DNA from: Lachnospiraceae bacterium
GTDB lineage: Bacteria; Bacillota; Clostridia; Lachnospirales; Lachnospiraceae
NCBI GenBank assembly: GCA_910575565.1
Contig: CAJTFL010000037.1
Coordinates: 1 to 34,304 of the forward strand
DNA length: 34,304 nucleotides
Direction: 5' to 3'
This document shows positions 22,808 through 31,073 of the stretch, piece by piece. Positions within the stretch are counted from its first letter, which is position 1. Each line of letters begins with the position of its first letter. The notes under the pieces were generated by a model that did not search any database, was not told the DNA's origin, and worked only from the letters and a program-made list of their open reading frames with translations. The translations under genes were made by a program, and so were the position numbers.

Positions 22808-23905
22808 TTAATTCTCATACTCCACGATATAGCCCACCCTGCCTCTGTAGGAGGGAACCACGCTGATAATGTCATTGGGAACATCATTCCACACCCACCG
22901 GTTCTCCCCGGAATAATAGTAGAAATCCAGGCAGTCTTCCTGGATGCTGCCATCAGCAAAGCTTGGCTCCCCGTTCATCCACTCGGTAGACGTCCAATAG
23001 CTGGGGCTGTTGATTACCTCGCCGTACATCTCCCCATTTTCATTGACCCAGTAGTACTGTGTACTATTAGATGCCCGGCGTCCGCCTATGCGGAACTGGA
23101 TCCGGTCATAGCCCAGGCGCAAAATTTCCGAGATAATATAGTTATATTCTTCCCGGCTGTTAATCCGCACCAGGTATCCGCCGGACTGGCGTGCCTTTTC
23201 GTAAGCCTCCCACCAGGTACAGTCATCCACAAAATACCCATACCGGTGGATCCCGCCTTCCGTAATATCGTAAGCCTGGGCGGCAGGGATGGTTTCCGTG
23301 TTCACTGACGGAGCCGTAGGCGCTACGGTGGTCAGCGTCCACTCATCCTCCGAGGAACTGGCCTCCGCCTCCTGTCTCCCGGTCTCTTCCTCCAAGCTTC
23401 TGCCCTCCGGCTCCCCGCTGCTTTCGGAAGAATCCTTATCCGAAAGCCCGTCTTCTTCATCGTCCTCCTCATCTTTTTTCTTTTTTCCCGAACCTTTGCC
23501 GTCTTTTTCGGAATCATTATCTTCGGTTTCTTCCCTTTCCGGGAAAAACGGAAGGGAGCCGCCGGTCAGCTTCACTGCGGCCGCCACGCCGATCACCGTG
23601 ATAAGCAGCGCCAGGATCGCCGCCAGAACCCAAATCCAAACTTTTCCTTTCCCATTCCCCGGCTGACGGGAATAGGAAGACCCTTTTTGGGGAGGTTCGG
23701 ATAGATTGCCTCCCATACCGGGTTGGCCGCCTGAGACTGAACTGCCCTGGCCGCCCGGAGCCGAACTGCCCTGGCTGCCTGGAGCCGAACTGCCCTGGCC
23801 GCCTGGAGCACCTCCCGGGGCAGCCGCCTGCACTACCGGAGTGCCGCATTTGCTGCAGAATCTTGCATCTGGACGCAATTCACGCCCGCATTTTGTACAT
23901 TTCAA
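22808..23905 (-). CDS. Zinc-ribbon, membrane and C-type-lectin-like protein
   Basis: This 365-residue protein starts with a zinc ribbon, CTKC (Cys 3 and 6) and CSKC (Cys 17 and 20). A Gly/Ser/Pro repeat linker follows, then one membrane helix (VWIWVLAAILALLITVIGVA, about 85-108). A highly charged Asp/Glu/Lys/Ser region leads to a C-terminal domain of about 140 residues. The last shows C-type-lectin features: WWEAYEKARQSGGYLVRI, YYWVNENGE, EDCLDFYYY and WVWNDV. The ribbon is cytosolic and the lectin-like domain outside, perhaps binding glycans. I chose TTG at 23905, with AAGGAGGAG 6 bp upstream; it puts the ribbon at the very N terminus. The GH3 and CAP genes flank it. Confidence 0.85.
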   Translation of the reverse strand: MKCTKCGRELRPDARFCSKCGTPVVQAAAPGGAPGGQGSSAPGSQGSSAPGGQGSSVSGGQPGMGGNLSEPPQKGSSYSRQPGNGKGKVWIWVLAAILALLITVIGVAAAVKLTGGSLPFFPEREETEDNDSEKDGKGSGKKKKDEEDDEEDGLSDKDSSESSGEPEGRSLEEETGRQEAEASSSEDEWTLTTVAPTAPSVNTETIPAAQAYDITEGGIHRYGYFVDDCTWWEAYEKARQSGGYLVRINSREEYNYIISEILRLGYDRIQFRIGGRRASNSTQYYWVNENGEMYGEVINSPSYWTSTEWMNGEPSFADGSIQEDCLDFYYYSGENRWVWNDVPNDIISVVPSYRGRVGYIVEYEN

Positions 23906-24063
23906 TTCTTTCTCCTCCTTAAACATCCGTATAACCCTTGGAAAGCCTATATATTCCCCATCTTACCAGCCATTCCTTTACCGGTAAACCCCATGGAAAT
24001 CCTTTGCAAAGTCCTTGCAATCTCCCCGCAAAATCATTAGAACTATCTTCCAAACACTTTCTC

Positions 24064-25596
24064 CTACGGATTAAGCATATCCGCCTTCCTTTGGATAATG
24101 CGCTCCACCGACTGGTTCAGCCGTTCCTCAGATATCCTCCCCTGGCGGACGGCATCCAGCACGGCCTGGTAGGCTTCCTGGAAATTCGCCGGCATCAGCA
24201 GCATATCCACCCCTGCCTCTATGGCCGCCACTGCCGCTTCGCCGGAAGAATAATGGTTCTGGATTGCCCCCATATTCAGCGCGTCCGTAATGATAATCCC
24301 CTGAAAACCCATTTTTTCCCGCAGATACCCGTCTAGTGCCTTCGGCGACAGGGAACAGGGGGTATCGTCCCCGATGACTGCGGGCAGGGAAATATGGCCG
24401 CACATGATAAAGTTAACCTTCTGCTTGGCAAAATGGGCAAAGGGCACAAGCTCTGCCTGTTCCAATTCTTCCCAGCCCTTATTGATATAGGCAAACCCTT
24501 TATGGCTGTCCTCCGCCGTGGCTCCATGGCCTGGGAAATGCTTCGGCGCACCATACACCCCATGGCCGTTCAGCCCCTTTAAATAAGCCGTAGCCATCTG
24601 CGTCACCAGATCCGGATTCTCACCGAAGGAGCGGGTTTTCACTACCGTATTGTCAGGGTTCGTAAGCACATCCGCATCCGGCGCAAAATCCACGTTAATC
24701 CCAAGCTCATGGAGGTACTCCCCTATGGCATTCCCCGCCTCAAAAGCCTTGCGCACATCACCTGTCCTGCCAATATCTGCCATGGCCGGAACCGGCTGCA
24801 CCGAAAAACCAGGATGGTTTCCCACACGGGCTACCTCCCCGCCCTCTTCATCAATGGCGAGAAACAGAGGAAACATCCCCAGCTCCCCCGCCAGCTTCTG
24901 GGTGTTTGCCGTCATCGCCTTAAACTGCTCCGGGCTTTTCAGGTTATTGCTAAAGTAAATCAGACCGCCAACCGGATATTTCCTCAGCGCTTCCTTAGTG
25001 GCTTCCCCTGCCTGAGTCACTTGGCTATAGCCGGTAAGCTGCTCCGGAGTCACCATAAAAAGCTGGGCCACTCTAGCTTCTAAGGACATCTGGGGCACTT
25101 GCTGAGACACAGGCCCGGCTTCCTCTCCAGCTTGACCGTCCTGAACCTTGCCATCTATTCCTGGCTCCTTTTCGCCCTTTTGTCCGCCGCCTGCCTCCGG
25201 CTCGCTCTGGCCTTCATTCAGATTTTTTTGTTCCTGTCCATCCCAAACCTTGCCGTCTGCATCCGGCTCATCTTCGCCATTTTGCCCGCTGCCATCCCAG
25301 GCTTCGCCCTTATCCCCAGGCTCATTTTCGCCCTTCCTTATGCTGTCCTTTTCGCTCTTTTCGCCAGCTTCCTTCCTCTCTGTCCCTTCCCCCATCTTTC
25401 CCTTCGTCTCTTCTTCTTTTTCTTGCCTCCCGGATTCCCGTAAGGCTTCCTCCTTTTTTCCAAGGGAATTTTTCTGCATTCCCATGCCCCAGGCACAAAG
25501 TCCTGCCGTCAAAATGCAAAGCAGGGCAAGCACCAGCAGTACTGCGCGATGCCTTCCCCTGTTTTTCTTTTTCCTTCTTGAACGCCTATCGTCCAA
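24064..25596 (-). CDS. GH3 beta-N-acetylhexosaminidase (NagZ-like), membrane-anchored
   Basis: This 510-residue protein removes terminal beta-N-acetylglucosamine, probably from peptidoglycan fragments. The basic N terminus and one hydrophobic segment (about 18-40) make a signal anchor. Residues about 45-165 are a charged linker with three copies of a GExEPxxDGKxWDGQ-like unit. The GH3 barrel (about 170-505) shows AIDEEGGEVARV, the KHFPGHGATAEDSH loop (352-365, with the Asp/His acid-base dyad at 363/365) and nucleophile D438 in ITDALNMGAI. The start is TTG at 25596, with AGGAGG 9 bp upstream. It follows two TIM-barrel genes in the same direction, 60 bp away. Unlike NagZ of enterobacteria it is extracytoplasmic. 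Confidence 0.92.
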   Translation of the reverse strand: MDDRRSRRKKKNRGRHRAVLLVLALLCILTAGLCAWGMGMQKNSLGKKEEALRESGRQEKEEETKGKMGEGTERKEAGEKSEKDSIRKGENEPGDKGEAWDGSGQNGEDEPDADGKVWDGQEQKNLNEGQSEPEAGGGQKGEKEPGIDGKVQDGQAGEEAGPVSQQVPQMSLEARVAQLFMVTPEQLTGYSQVTQAGEATKEALRKYPVGGLIYFSNNLKSPEQFKAMTANTQKLAGELGMFPLFLAIDEEGGEVARVGNHPGFSVQPVPAMADIGRTGDVRKAFEAGNAIGEYLHELGINVDFAPDADVLTNPDNTVVKTRSFGENPDLVTQMATAYLKGLNGHGVYGAPKHFPGHGATAEDSHKGFAYINKGWEELEQAELVPFAHFAKQKVNFIMCGHISLPAVIGDDTPCSLSPKALDGYLREKMGFQGIIITDALNMGAIQNHYSSGEAAVAAIEAGVDMLLMPANFQEAYQAVLDAVRQGRISEERLNQSVERIIQRKADMLNP

Positions 25597-25656
25597 AATT
25601 GCTCCCTCCTATCTTGAGACGTTAAAGACCAAAAGCCTTTTGATCCCGGCATCCTC

Positions 25657-26607
25657 TTAATGATTAGACCCATTCTCGATTTTCTTCCGGAAATAATTTC
25701 CTGTTTCAGCGATAAGCCTGAGCACCTGCCCCTTCATTTCCTCCGGGAAAGCCGTCAGGACCGGAGCCGTCTCAAAGCTTAACACCTGATCAAACCCCAC
25801 CTCCCTAAGGCCTTTGATCAACCCATCCCAATCCGTAGAAGCCGTGTTTTCCCTGGTTCTGGTAAAGGTGAAGGGAATCTGATGCAAATCCGCCGTACCG
25901 TCATTATCATGGATATGAAGCACTTTTAAACGGCAGCCCAAAATCCGGATGAAATCCCAAAAATCCAGGCCCACTAAATTCGCGTGGCCGGTATCGAAGC
26001 AAAATCCCAGCACCTGGGCGCCGTAGTCCCCGTTTATCCGGTCAATGCGCTCCGCCGCTTTCCTGGCATCGCAGCAAGGCCCTTCCACAATATGGCTTCC
26101 TAAACTGCCGTACACATTTTCAATGCAGATGGTTATCCCCAGCTCCTTCGCCATGGGAGCCAGAAACCGGAGGAAGCTTTCCGTCCTCTGCCATTCCGCC
26201 TCCTCTGAGCCAAGGTTTTTTGCCAGCTTAAAGCCGTGCACCACAATATAGGGGCAGCCGAAAAACGCACAGATCTTCATGCTCTTTGGCGCAACCACAT
26301 TCCACAGGTAATCATTCAGGCTCTTCTTTCCGTTGGGAACGTAATTGGGATAAGGCATATGCATCTGGTTAATCCGTATCCCTGCCGCCCTGGCTCCCTC
26401 CTTATGGGGGGCAAAAAAATGTTCCAGTTCCGTCTCTGTCTGGTCAAAAAAATCGTTTTGCTCCTGCCGGTACAGGGAAATATTGGTTAAGTAGGCATTT
26501 AAGCTAAAATCCCCGCAGGAGAACCCTGCTTCCTTCATCTGCAAAAATCCGGCAGCCGGATCTTTATCATGCACAATGTTTTTCGTCTGCACGCCGATCT
26601 CAAGCAT
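25657..26607 (-). CDS. Sugar isomerase/epimerase, TIM-barrel (AP_endonuc_2 type)
   Basis: This 316-residue cytosolic protein belongs to the xylose-isomerase-like TIM-barrel superfamily. The expected metal ligands are present: Glu in ITICIENVYG, Asp and His in GFCFDTGHANL, His and Asp in VLHIHDNDG, and a late Glu in VLSFETAP. Such enzymes epimerise or isomerise sugars or inositol derivatives; the substrate cannot be told. The ATG lies 2 bp after the stop of a degenerate paralogue, so the two are translationally coupled. An AraC regulator heads the cluster and the GH3 gene follows. Confidence 0.88.
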   Translation of the reverse strand: MLEIGVQTKNIVHDKDPAAGFLQMKEAGFSCGDFSLNAYLTNISLYRQEQNDFFDQTETELEHFFAPHKEGARAAGIRINQMHMPYPNYVPNGKKSLNDYLWNVVAPKSMKICAFFGCPYIVVHGFKLAKNLGSEEAEWQRTESFLRFLAPMAKELGITICIENVYGSLGSHIVEGPCCDARKAAERIDRINGDYGAQVLGFCFDTGHANLVGLDFWDFIRILGCRLKVLHIHDNDGTADLHQIPFTFTRTRENTASTDWDGLIKGLREVGFDQVLSFETAPVLTAFPEEMKGQVLRLIAETGNYFRKKIENGSNH

Positions 26608-26609
26608 AC

Positions 26610-27914
26610 TTACACCCCCTTCAGCCGGTCAAAATAAAAGGACGGCATATACTCATCATTGAAAAACTCAATACGATCTACCCCCATCTCCCGAAGCTGC
26701 TGTTCAATTTCCCGGTAGTAGATATTGCAGATGAACACCCCGCAGCCGTCGGGAATCTCTCTTAGCGCCTGGGGGGATTTTACCTCCAGGCCGCAAAACC
26801 GGCTCCCCCACCTGGCCTGGTTATTGTCGCAGGTAAATAAGGGGGGATACTTCTCCCCATAGCATTTCATAAAATTCCGGCACATATTCCCGGCCCCAAA
26901 CAGCACGATGGACGAGTATTTTTTCAGCGCGTTCTCGATCTCCACCTGCCATTTCACATACTCCGCCACGGATTTTGCAAGAGCCAAAAGGCCCGGGCGG
27001 AGAAGGGGGGAAAATACAGCCGCCGTATCCCGGATATCCAGCACCAGATCGCCGTCAAAGCCGATGGAGCGAAGGCCGCGGATCAGGCTTAGCCAATCCG
27101 TCTGGGGCTGGAACTGATATACGCTGGTAAAGGGAAGCATGCTGCTCTCCCGGCATCCGTCGCAGTCCCGCAAAATCACCGCTTTTAACCGATGATCCAA
27201 GGCTGCTGCAAACTCATACATATCCTGGCCGCAAAGATTGCATATCCCCACATCCATGCAAAAGCCGAAAAGCGGCTCCTTTACTTCCTTATTTAATGCA
27301 TCTATCCATTCCGCCGCCGAATGTGCATCTGCGCACATCCCACGGATCAGATGGCCGTTCATGCTGCGGCACTGATTTTCCAAAAGAATCATCATCCCGT
27401 TTTCTCTGGCCGTAAGGCCAAGGGAAAGGTAATATTCCCGGTTTTTTTTCCACTCTTCCCCGCACTCCAGCCCGGAAAATAAGGGCGGGATCACAATCGC
27501 CTCACAGCCTGCCTGGCGGCAGTAGCGGATGCATTCCCGGTTCAGCCAAAGGAGGGTTTCCCCTAAATCCCCGCGCTTCGTCTCCCGCAGCAGGCGTGGA
27601 GCGCGGGCAATGGGGAAATCTAAGCCCTTCTCCCTGCAAGCCTTTTCCATCTTCCCGAAACGCCTCCCTATCTCCGCCTTATCTTCCAGCACGGAAACCC
27701 ACTTTTCCTCTTTGTCCTCCTCCTTGCCTTCATCCTTATCCTCATCCGGCCAGCTATCCTCCGGTTCTTTTCCAAAATTTTCTAGTTCCCAGCCAGAACA
27801 GCACCCGTCCATCTCCAGGACAAGATGGCAAAAACCTGCTCCCGCCAAATCCATGGCTCCCTGGCCTGGCTGGCGGCTGTATAAAATGCCTGACGGCGAA
27901 CAAACAATCCTCAT
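26610..27914 (-). CDS. Degenerate TIM-barrel paralogue fused to a Rossmann-like domain
   Basis: This 434-residue protein has two parts. Residues about 1-320 follow the same barrel as the next gene, but the metal site has decayed: DTGH has become DVGI, HIHDND has become ILRDCDG and the last Glu region reads LVLDIRD. A charged insertion with many Asp/Glu/Lys lies near residues 45-75. Residues about 330-434 form a Rossmann-like domain, starting IVLFGAGNMCRNF and CDNNQARWG, a type seen in nucleotide-sugar and glycan proteins. It is probably not an active metal enzyme. I chose ATG 27914, preceded by GGAGG with 5 bp spacing, over ATG 27926, which has no good site. It lies between the AraC gene (26 bp) and the active paralogue (2 bp). 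Confidence 0.75.
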   Translation of the reverse strand: MRIVCSPSGILYSRQPGQGAMDLAGAGFCHLVLEMDGCCSGWELENFGKEPEDSWPDEDKDEGKEEDKEEKWVSVLEDKAEIGRRFGKMEKACREKGLDFPIARAPRLLRETKRGDLGETLLWLNRECIRYCRQAGCEAIVIPPLFSGLECGEEWKKNREYYLSLGLTARENGMMILLENQCRSMNGHLIRGMCADAHSAAEWIDALNKEVKEPLFGFCMDVGICNLCGQDMYEFAAALDHRLKAVILRDCDGCRESSMLPFTSVYQFQPQTDWLSLIRGLRSIGFDGDLVLDIRDTAAVFSPLLRPGLLALAKSVAEYVKWQVEIENALKKYSSIVLFGAGNMCRNFMKCYGEKYPPLFTCDNNQARWGSRFCGLEVKSPQALREIPDGCGVFICNIYYREIEQQLREMGVDRIEFFNDEYMPSFYFDRLKGV

Positions 27915-27940
27915 GCCTTCCTCCATCCCTATTAATATAA

Positions 27941-28900
27941 TTACCAGAGCTTCCGGTACTCCCCGGGGCTTATGCCCTCCGTGCGCTTAAACACCCGGCT
28001 CATATATGCTCCATTGCTGAAACCGCATTCCAGGCTCACCTCTTCTACCGTAAAAGGCGTGCCATCCTTTGCCGAACCGAAACGGAGCAGCTGCTTTGCC
28101 TTGGTGATCCGCTTATGGATCAGGTAATCATTAACCGTTGTGCCGTAACGCTCCTTAAACCGCTTCAGCAGATAAAATTTATTGATAAAAAACCGTGACG
28201 CCAAAGCGTCCAGGGAAATCTTCTCCGTAAAATGGCCATCCAGATATTCCTTAACTGCCTGGATATCGAAAGAAGCCGTCCCCTTGTCCTCCCGTTTCCC
28301 CCTGCCTTTCTCCCCGCCGCCCTCCGGCCACGCATCCTTCATCAGCAGGACGAACAGCTGGCTAAGCTTGGCATGGATTTCCATGTCCCGGACATAGGAA
28401 TCCGACACCCCAATCTCATAAAGCTGGTCTAAGATGGCCACATACTCCTTAATCCCCTCCGGGCGAAACACCGGCTGGCCGCCCCTGGCCTTATACTTCC
28501 CATAAATGGCCCTCATCTCCCTGCCGCCAAAATGCGCCCACTTTAACGTCCACAGCTGATCAGAAGCCTTTAAGTCACAGCCGGTGCTGTGGCTGTAGCT
28601 TTTTTGGCAGTCGATAAAGATACAGTCCCCGGCACTTAAATCATACCCTTTCCCGTCAGCAATCAGCTTCCCCTTGCCTGCCATAACCGTAAAAAACAAG
28701 AAGCTGTCCAGCCCCTTCCTGGCATTCGTGTGCGGCTTGACCGCCTTAAGGCTCCCTGCCTCCTGAAGGTAGAACAAGGCAGAGCGGGCAAAGGCGGAAG
28801 GGGTATAAAGGATTCGCCGGGAACGGACGATGGATGAAGAGGCAAAGCTTACCAGGCTCCCCTCATCCCCTCCCCCAAACAAACGGTTATCCTGATCCAT
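27941..28900 (-). CDS. AraC-family transcriptional regulator
   Basis: This 319-residue protein has an N-terminal cupin-like sensor (about 20-140), recognisable from HTNARKGLDSFLFFTV and GKGYDLSAGDCIFID. Two C-terminal helix-turn-helix units follow (about 215-315): ISLDALASRFFINKFYLLKR and VSLECGFSNGAYMSRVFKR. A charged linker separates the parts. I chose ATG 28900, preceded by AGGAAGGGGG, over the in-frame ATG at 28960. It is the first gene of a minus-strand cluster with the two TIM-barrel genes and probably controls them in response to a sugar. Confidence 0.93.
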   Translation of the reverse strand: MDQDNRLFGGGDEGSLVSFASSSIVRSRRILYTPSAFARSALFYLQEAGSLKAVKPHTNARKGLDSFLFFTVMAGKGKLIADGKGYDLSAGDCIFIDCQKSYSHSTGCDLKASDQLWTLKWAHFGGREMRAIYGKYKARGGQPVFRPEGIKEYVAILDQLYEIGVSDSYVRDMEIHAKLSQLFVLLMKDAWPEGGGEKGRGKREDKGTASFDIQAVKEYLDGHFTEKISLDALASRFFINKFYLLKRFKERYGTTVNDYLIHKRITKAKQLLRFGSAKDGTPFTVEEVSLECGFSNGAYMSRVFKRTEGISPGEYRKLW

Positions 28901-28996
28901 AAAAACCCCCTTCCTGCCCATTTCGTCCACCATTTTACCATGGGAGACCGGCCTTTTCAAGGTTTTATCCGCCTAATCTCCCGTGTGTGCCGACTG

Positions 28997-29683
28997 CTAT
29001 TCCTTAAGGCCCTTAAGATATTCCTCCACAAATTCCTTGTACCCTGCAACGTCCGCCCCTACGATGGGATCCCCCACAAGGTTTCCCTCGCCGTCCACAA
29101 ACAATGTGGTGGGAACGCCCACAACCTGGCTAAGGAGCCAGTAAAAATCCTGATTGGCGATAATCTGGGTAAATTCCGCCCCGGTCTTCCCAGTAATTTC
29201 CAAAGCCAAATCCAAATGCTCCTTGTCTTCATCGCCCTGAATGTCCGTAATCAATCCGATAAGCTGCACATTTTCCGGCATTGCCCTCGCCCATTCCCCA
29301 AGCTCGGGCATCTCCCTGATGCAGGGCGGACAAAATGTGCCCCAGATATTTAATACCGTCAGATCCTTTCCCGCAAAAATTTCTTCCGTCACTTCATTTC
29401 CCTGCAAATCCTTTGCCGTAAACGCGGGCATTTTCACTGTCCTTTCCTCAGTTTTTGCCGATGCGTCTTCCTCCCCGCTCCCCGGCTGGCCTCCCTCTGT
29501 CTCCCGGGCGGCTGATTCCAAAGCCTCCTGGCTTCCTGATTCCAAAGCCCCTTGGCTGCCTGATTCCAAAGCCTTCTGGCTTCCTGCCTTTTCCTTTCCC
29601 GAAACTGCCCCGCAGCCGGAAATTACCGCAGCCGCTAAAACCAATAAACCAAGCTTTGCCCATTGCTTTCTTCTATTTGCCAT
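28997..29683 (-). CDS. TlpA-like thiol-disulfide oxidoreductase lipoprotein
   Basis: This 228-residue protein is lipid-anchored outside the membrane: a basic N terminus, a hydrophobic run and the lipobox ISGC (Cys 24). A Ser/Gly/Glu linker contains three copies of an 8-residue unit, GSQxALES, encoded by a 24-bp tandem repeat. The thioredoxin-like domain (about 82-228) has the catalytic CPPC at residues 118-121 within NIWGTFCPPC, and the cis-proline loop VGVPTTLFVDGEG. It would reduce or exchange disulfides at the cell surface. No CcdA partner is visible here. I chose ATG 29683 with GGAGG 5 bp upstream. The AraC gene begins about 100 bp downstream. Confidence 0.92.
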   Translation of the reverse strand: MANRRKQWAKLGLLVLAAAVISGCGAVSGKEKAGSQKALESGSQGALESGSQEALESAARETEGGQPGSGEEDASAKTEERTVKMPAFTAKDLQGNEVTEEIFAGKDLTVLNIWGTFCPPCIREMPELGEWARAMPENVQLIGLITDIQGDEDKEHLDLALEITGKTGAEFTQIIANQDFYWLLSQVVGVPTTLFVDGEGNLVGDPIVGADVAGYKEFVEEYLKGLKE

Positions 29684-29796
29684 CTTTTCCTCCATTTCCA
29701 TGCATGATCGCATTTCCTTCTTTGGCTTCCGCTTACATTACTTTACCATAAACTTAAAGAAATTTGCATTCTTTTTTCTAAATCTTTTCTTATAAC

Positions 29797-29903
29797 AGTT
29801 TAGCCCGTTTATGAGCAAAAGCAAGCTGCGCAAGCAACGGAAATCACCGCAAGGCTCGATTTCCCCTAAAGGGACGCTACGCAGCGCGAATGGCGCGGCT
29901 GAA
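29797..29903. repeat. Structured interspersed repeat, copy 2
   Basis: It has the same termini as copy 1, GTTTAGCC (29798-29805) and GGCTGAA (29897-29903), and the shared blocks CCCGTTTATGAGCAAA, CCGCAAGG and GCGAATGGCGCGGCTGAA in the same orientation. It lacks the long first hairpin of copy 1, and has AAATC/GATTT and CGCT/AGCG hairpins in its interior. It lies between the TlpA-like gene and the divergent XRE gene; the gap 29684-30018 otherwise holds only the XRE promoter. Confidence 0.75.
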
Positions 29904-29952
29904 TGCCATATCGGCTTAAGGAACCGCGCTTTGTCCTCTGAAAACAGAACCT

Positions 29953-29980
29953 TTGTTCCGATCTGTCTTCAATTTATAAT
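29953..29980 (+). promoter_or_regulatory. Promoter of the XRE regulator gene
   Basis: TATAAT at 29975-29980 matches the -10 consensus exactly. TTGTTC at 29953-29958 is a partial -35 with a 16-bp spacer. Transcription would start near 29987, 32 bp before the GTG start of the regulator. Confidence 0.6.
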
Positions 29981-30018
29981 AAGTTTAACAAAAAAATACA
30001 GAAAAGAGGGATAATTCA

Positions 30019-30225
30019 GTGATAAAGTACGATAAATTATGGGAAACGATGGAAAAGAAAGGAATTACCAAATACACGCTGCACAAAGAATACCATCTAA
30101 GCAAATCACTGATCCACCGCCTGCAGAACAATGAAGGGATCAGCATGAATACCATTAATACCCTTTGCGGGATCTTAAACTGCAATATCGAAGATATCGC
30201 AACCCATTACCGCGATGAGGAATAG
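30019..30225 (+). CDS. Small XRE/Cro-type DNA-binding regulator
   Basis: This 68-residue protein is a single Cro/C1-type helix-turn-helix domain. It has the usual five-helix pattern: KLWETMEKKGITKYTLHKEY, then the recognition region HLSKSLIHRLQNNE, then INTLCGILNCNIEDIATH. Proteins of this size are common in clostridial mobile DNA as stand-alone repressors. The start is GTG at 30019 with AGAGGG about 8 bp upstream; there is a TATAAT promoter 40 bp before it and a strong terminator about 130 bp after. The target is unknown. It is one of the few plus-strand genes here. Confidence 0.9.
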   Translation: MIKYDKLWETMEKKGITKYTLHKEYHLSKSLIHRLQNNEGISMNTINTLCGILNCNIEDIATHYRDEE

Positions 30226-30292
30226 GCGCGGGGCTTATGGAAAAGCAGGCCAGCGAAACATAAGGTTATTTCAAGTGGATTATATTAACTTT

Positions 30293-30314
30293 CTGAGGCG
30301 CTTAATGGCCTCAG
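30293..30314. repeat. Perfect 7-bp hairpin
   Basis: CTGAGGC (30293-30299) pairs with GCCTCAG (30308-30314) around an 8-nt loop. It lies in the 3' untranslated region of the XRE gene, 44 bp before the terminator stem. Function is unknown; it may stabilise or regulate that transcript. Confidence 0.5.
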
Positions 30315-30357
30315 GCAGCGCATGAGACTGCGGGTTTGATTAAACGTTTAAGCTTAA

Positions 30358-30400
30358 TAGGGGTTGGCTGCCATTACCCAGCCAGCCCCTATTTACTTTT
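30358..30400 (+). terminator. Strong intrinsic terminator of the XRE gene
   Basis: TAGGGGTTGGCTG (30358-30370) pairs with CAGCCAGCCCCTA (30379-30391), with one G-T wobble and an 8-nt loop. It is followed by TTTACTTTT on the plus strand. It may also act weakly on the minus-strand gene that ends at 30454. Confidence 0.8.
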
Positions 30401-30453
30401 CCCCTTCCTCCAATCCGAAGGCTTTTTGCCGCTCCTCATTCACCGGTGCAATT

Positions 30454-30780
30454 TTACTGCTTATCCTTATATCCTGTCCTCTCCCAAATTTCCTTGAGCC
30501 GTTCCCAGCCATCCAAGGCAACCAACGCCACGACAAAAGCTGCCACCATGCAGGCAAATACCATATACCAGGTAATGGGTTGATTCCGCCAGGCCATTAA
30601 CGCCACAAACGATACCGGGCACAGGACTAAGGACAGGACAATCACCACCGCCGCCGTGGGCAGCCTGTCCAGCCCCGGCCAGGATTTGATTACCTGGGTA
30701 ACTACGGATACGATAAAAGCCATCACGCCAATGGCCATTAACAGGTATGAAAAATACTGCATAATTTCGTTTACGTCCAT
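30454..30780 (-). CDS. Small holin-like membrane protein
   Basis: This 108-residue protein has three predicted membrane helices: SYLLMAIGVMAFIVSVVTQV (about 11-30), TAAVVIVLSLVLCPVSFVAL (about 42-61) and WYMVFACMVAAFVVALVAL (about 71-89). A charged C-terminal tail ERLKEIWERTGYKDKQ follows. The size and layout resemble holins of clostridial prophages, but no endolysin or phage gene lies nearby, so this is a resemblance only. GGGAGG is 6 bp before the ATG. It stands alone on the minus strand facing the XRE gene. Confidence 0.65.
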   Translation of the reverse strand: MDVNEIMQYFSYLLMAIGVMAFIVSVVTQVIKSWPGLDRLPTAAVVIVLSLVLCPVSFVALMAWRNQPITWYMVFACMVAAFVVALVALDGWERLKEIWERTGYKDKQ

Positions 30781-30899
30781 TTTTTCCTCCCTTTCTTCTG
30801 GCTTTCCAGAAAAATACCATACTATTATTTATGCACTTCCTAAGTGCCTGGTGTGGCAAGCGGAGGCCGTATTTCTTTTATTGCATTCTACATGATGAC

Positions 30900-31025
30900 C
30901 TACATTTTTTTAATTCCTTCATGCAAAATAGCTTTTCTTCCCCGGTTTCTGTTCCCTTCTCCATCATATTGGAACTCCTCCACGTATCCCAGCTGGTCTG
31001 ATTGTGTCAAGTCCTCACAAAACAT
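30900..31025 (-). other. Short frame of doubtful coding status
   Basis: A 41-codon frame starts MFCEDLTQSDQLGYVEEFQY and continues with a basic tail. The composition looks protein-like, but there is no ribosome-binding site and a TAA lies just upstream in frame. It sits among decayed gene pieces and is probably a fragment of a lost gene. I do not recognise it. Nothing else is visible between 30781 and 31073. Confidence 0.25.
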
Positions 31026-31073
31026 TTTTTAATTTCTGCGAACCCGCATAAACACTGGGTTTCCAGAAAATCC

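Noticed and set aside
30454..30780. Prophage region based on the holin-like gene
   Set aside because: No structural, lysin, integrase or attachment-site features accompany it.
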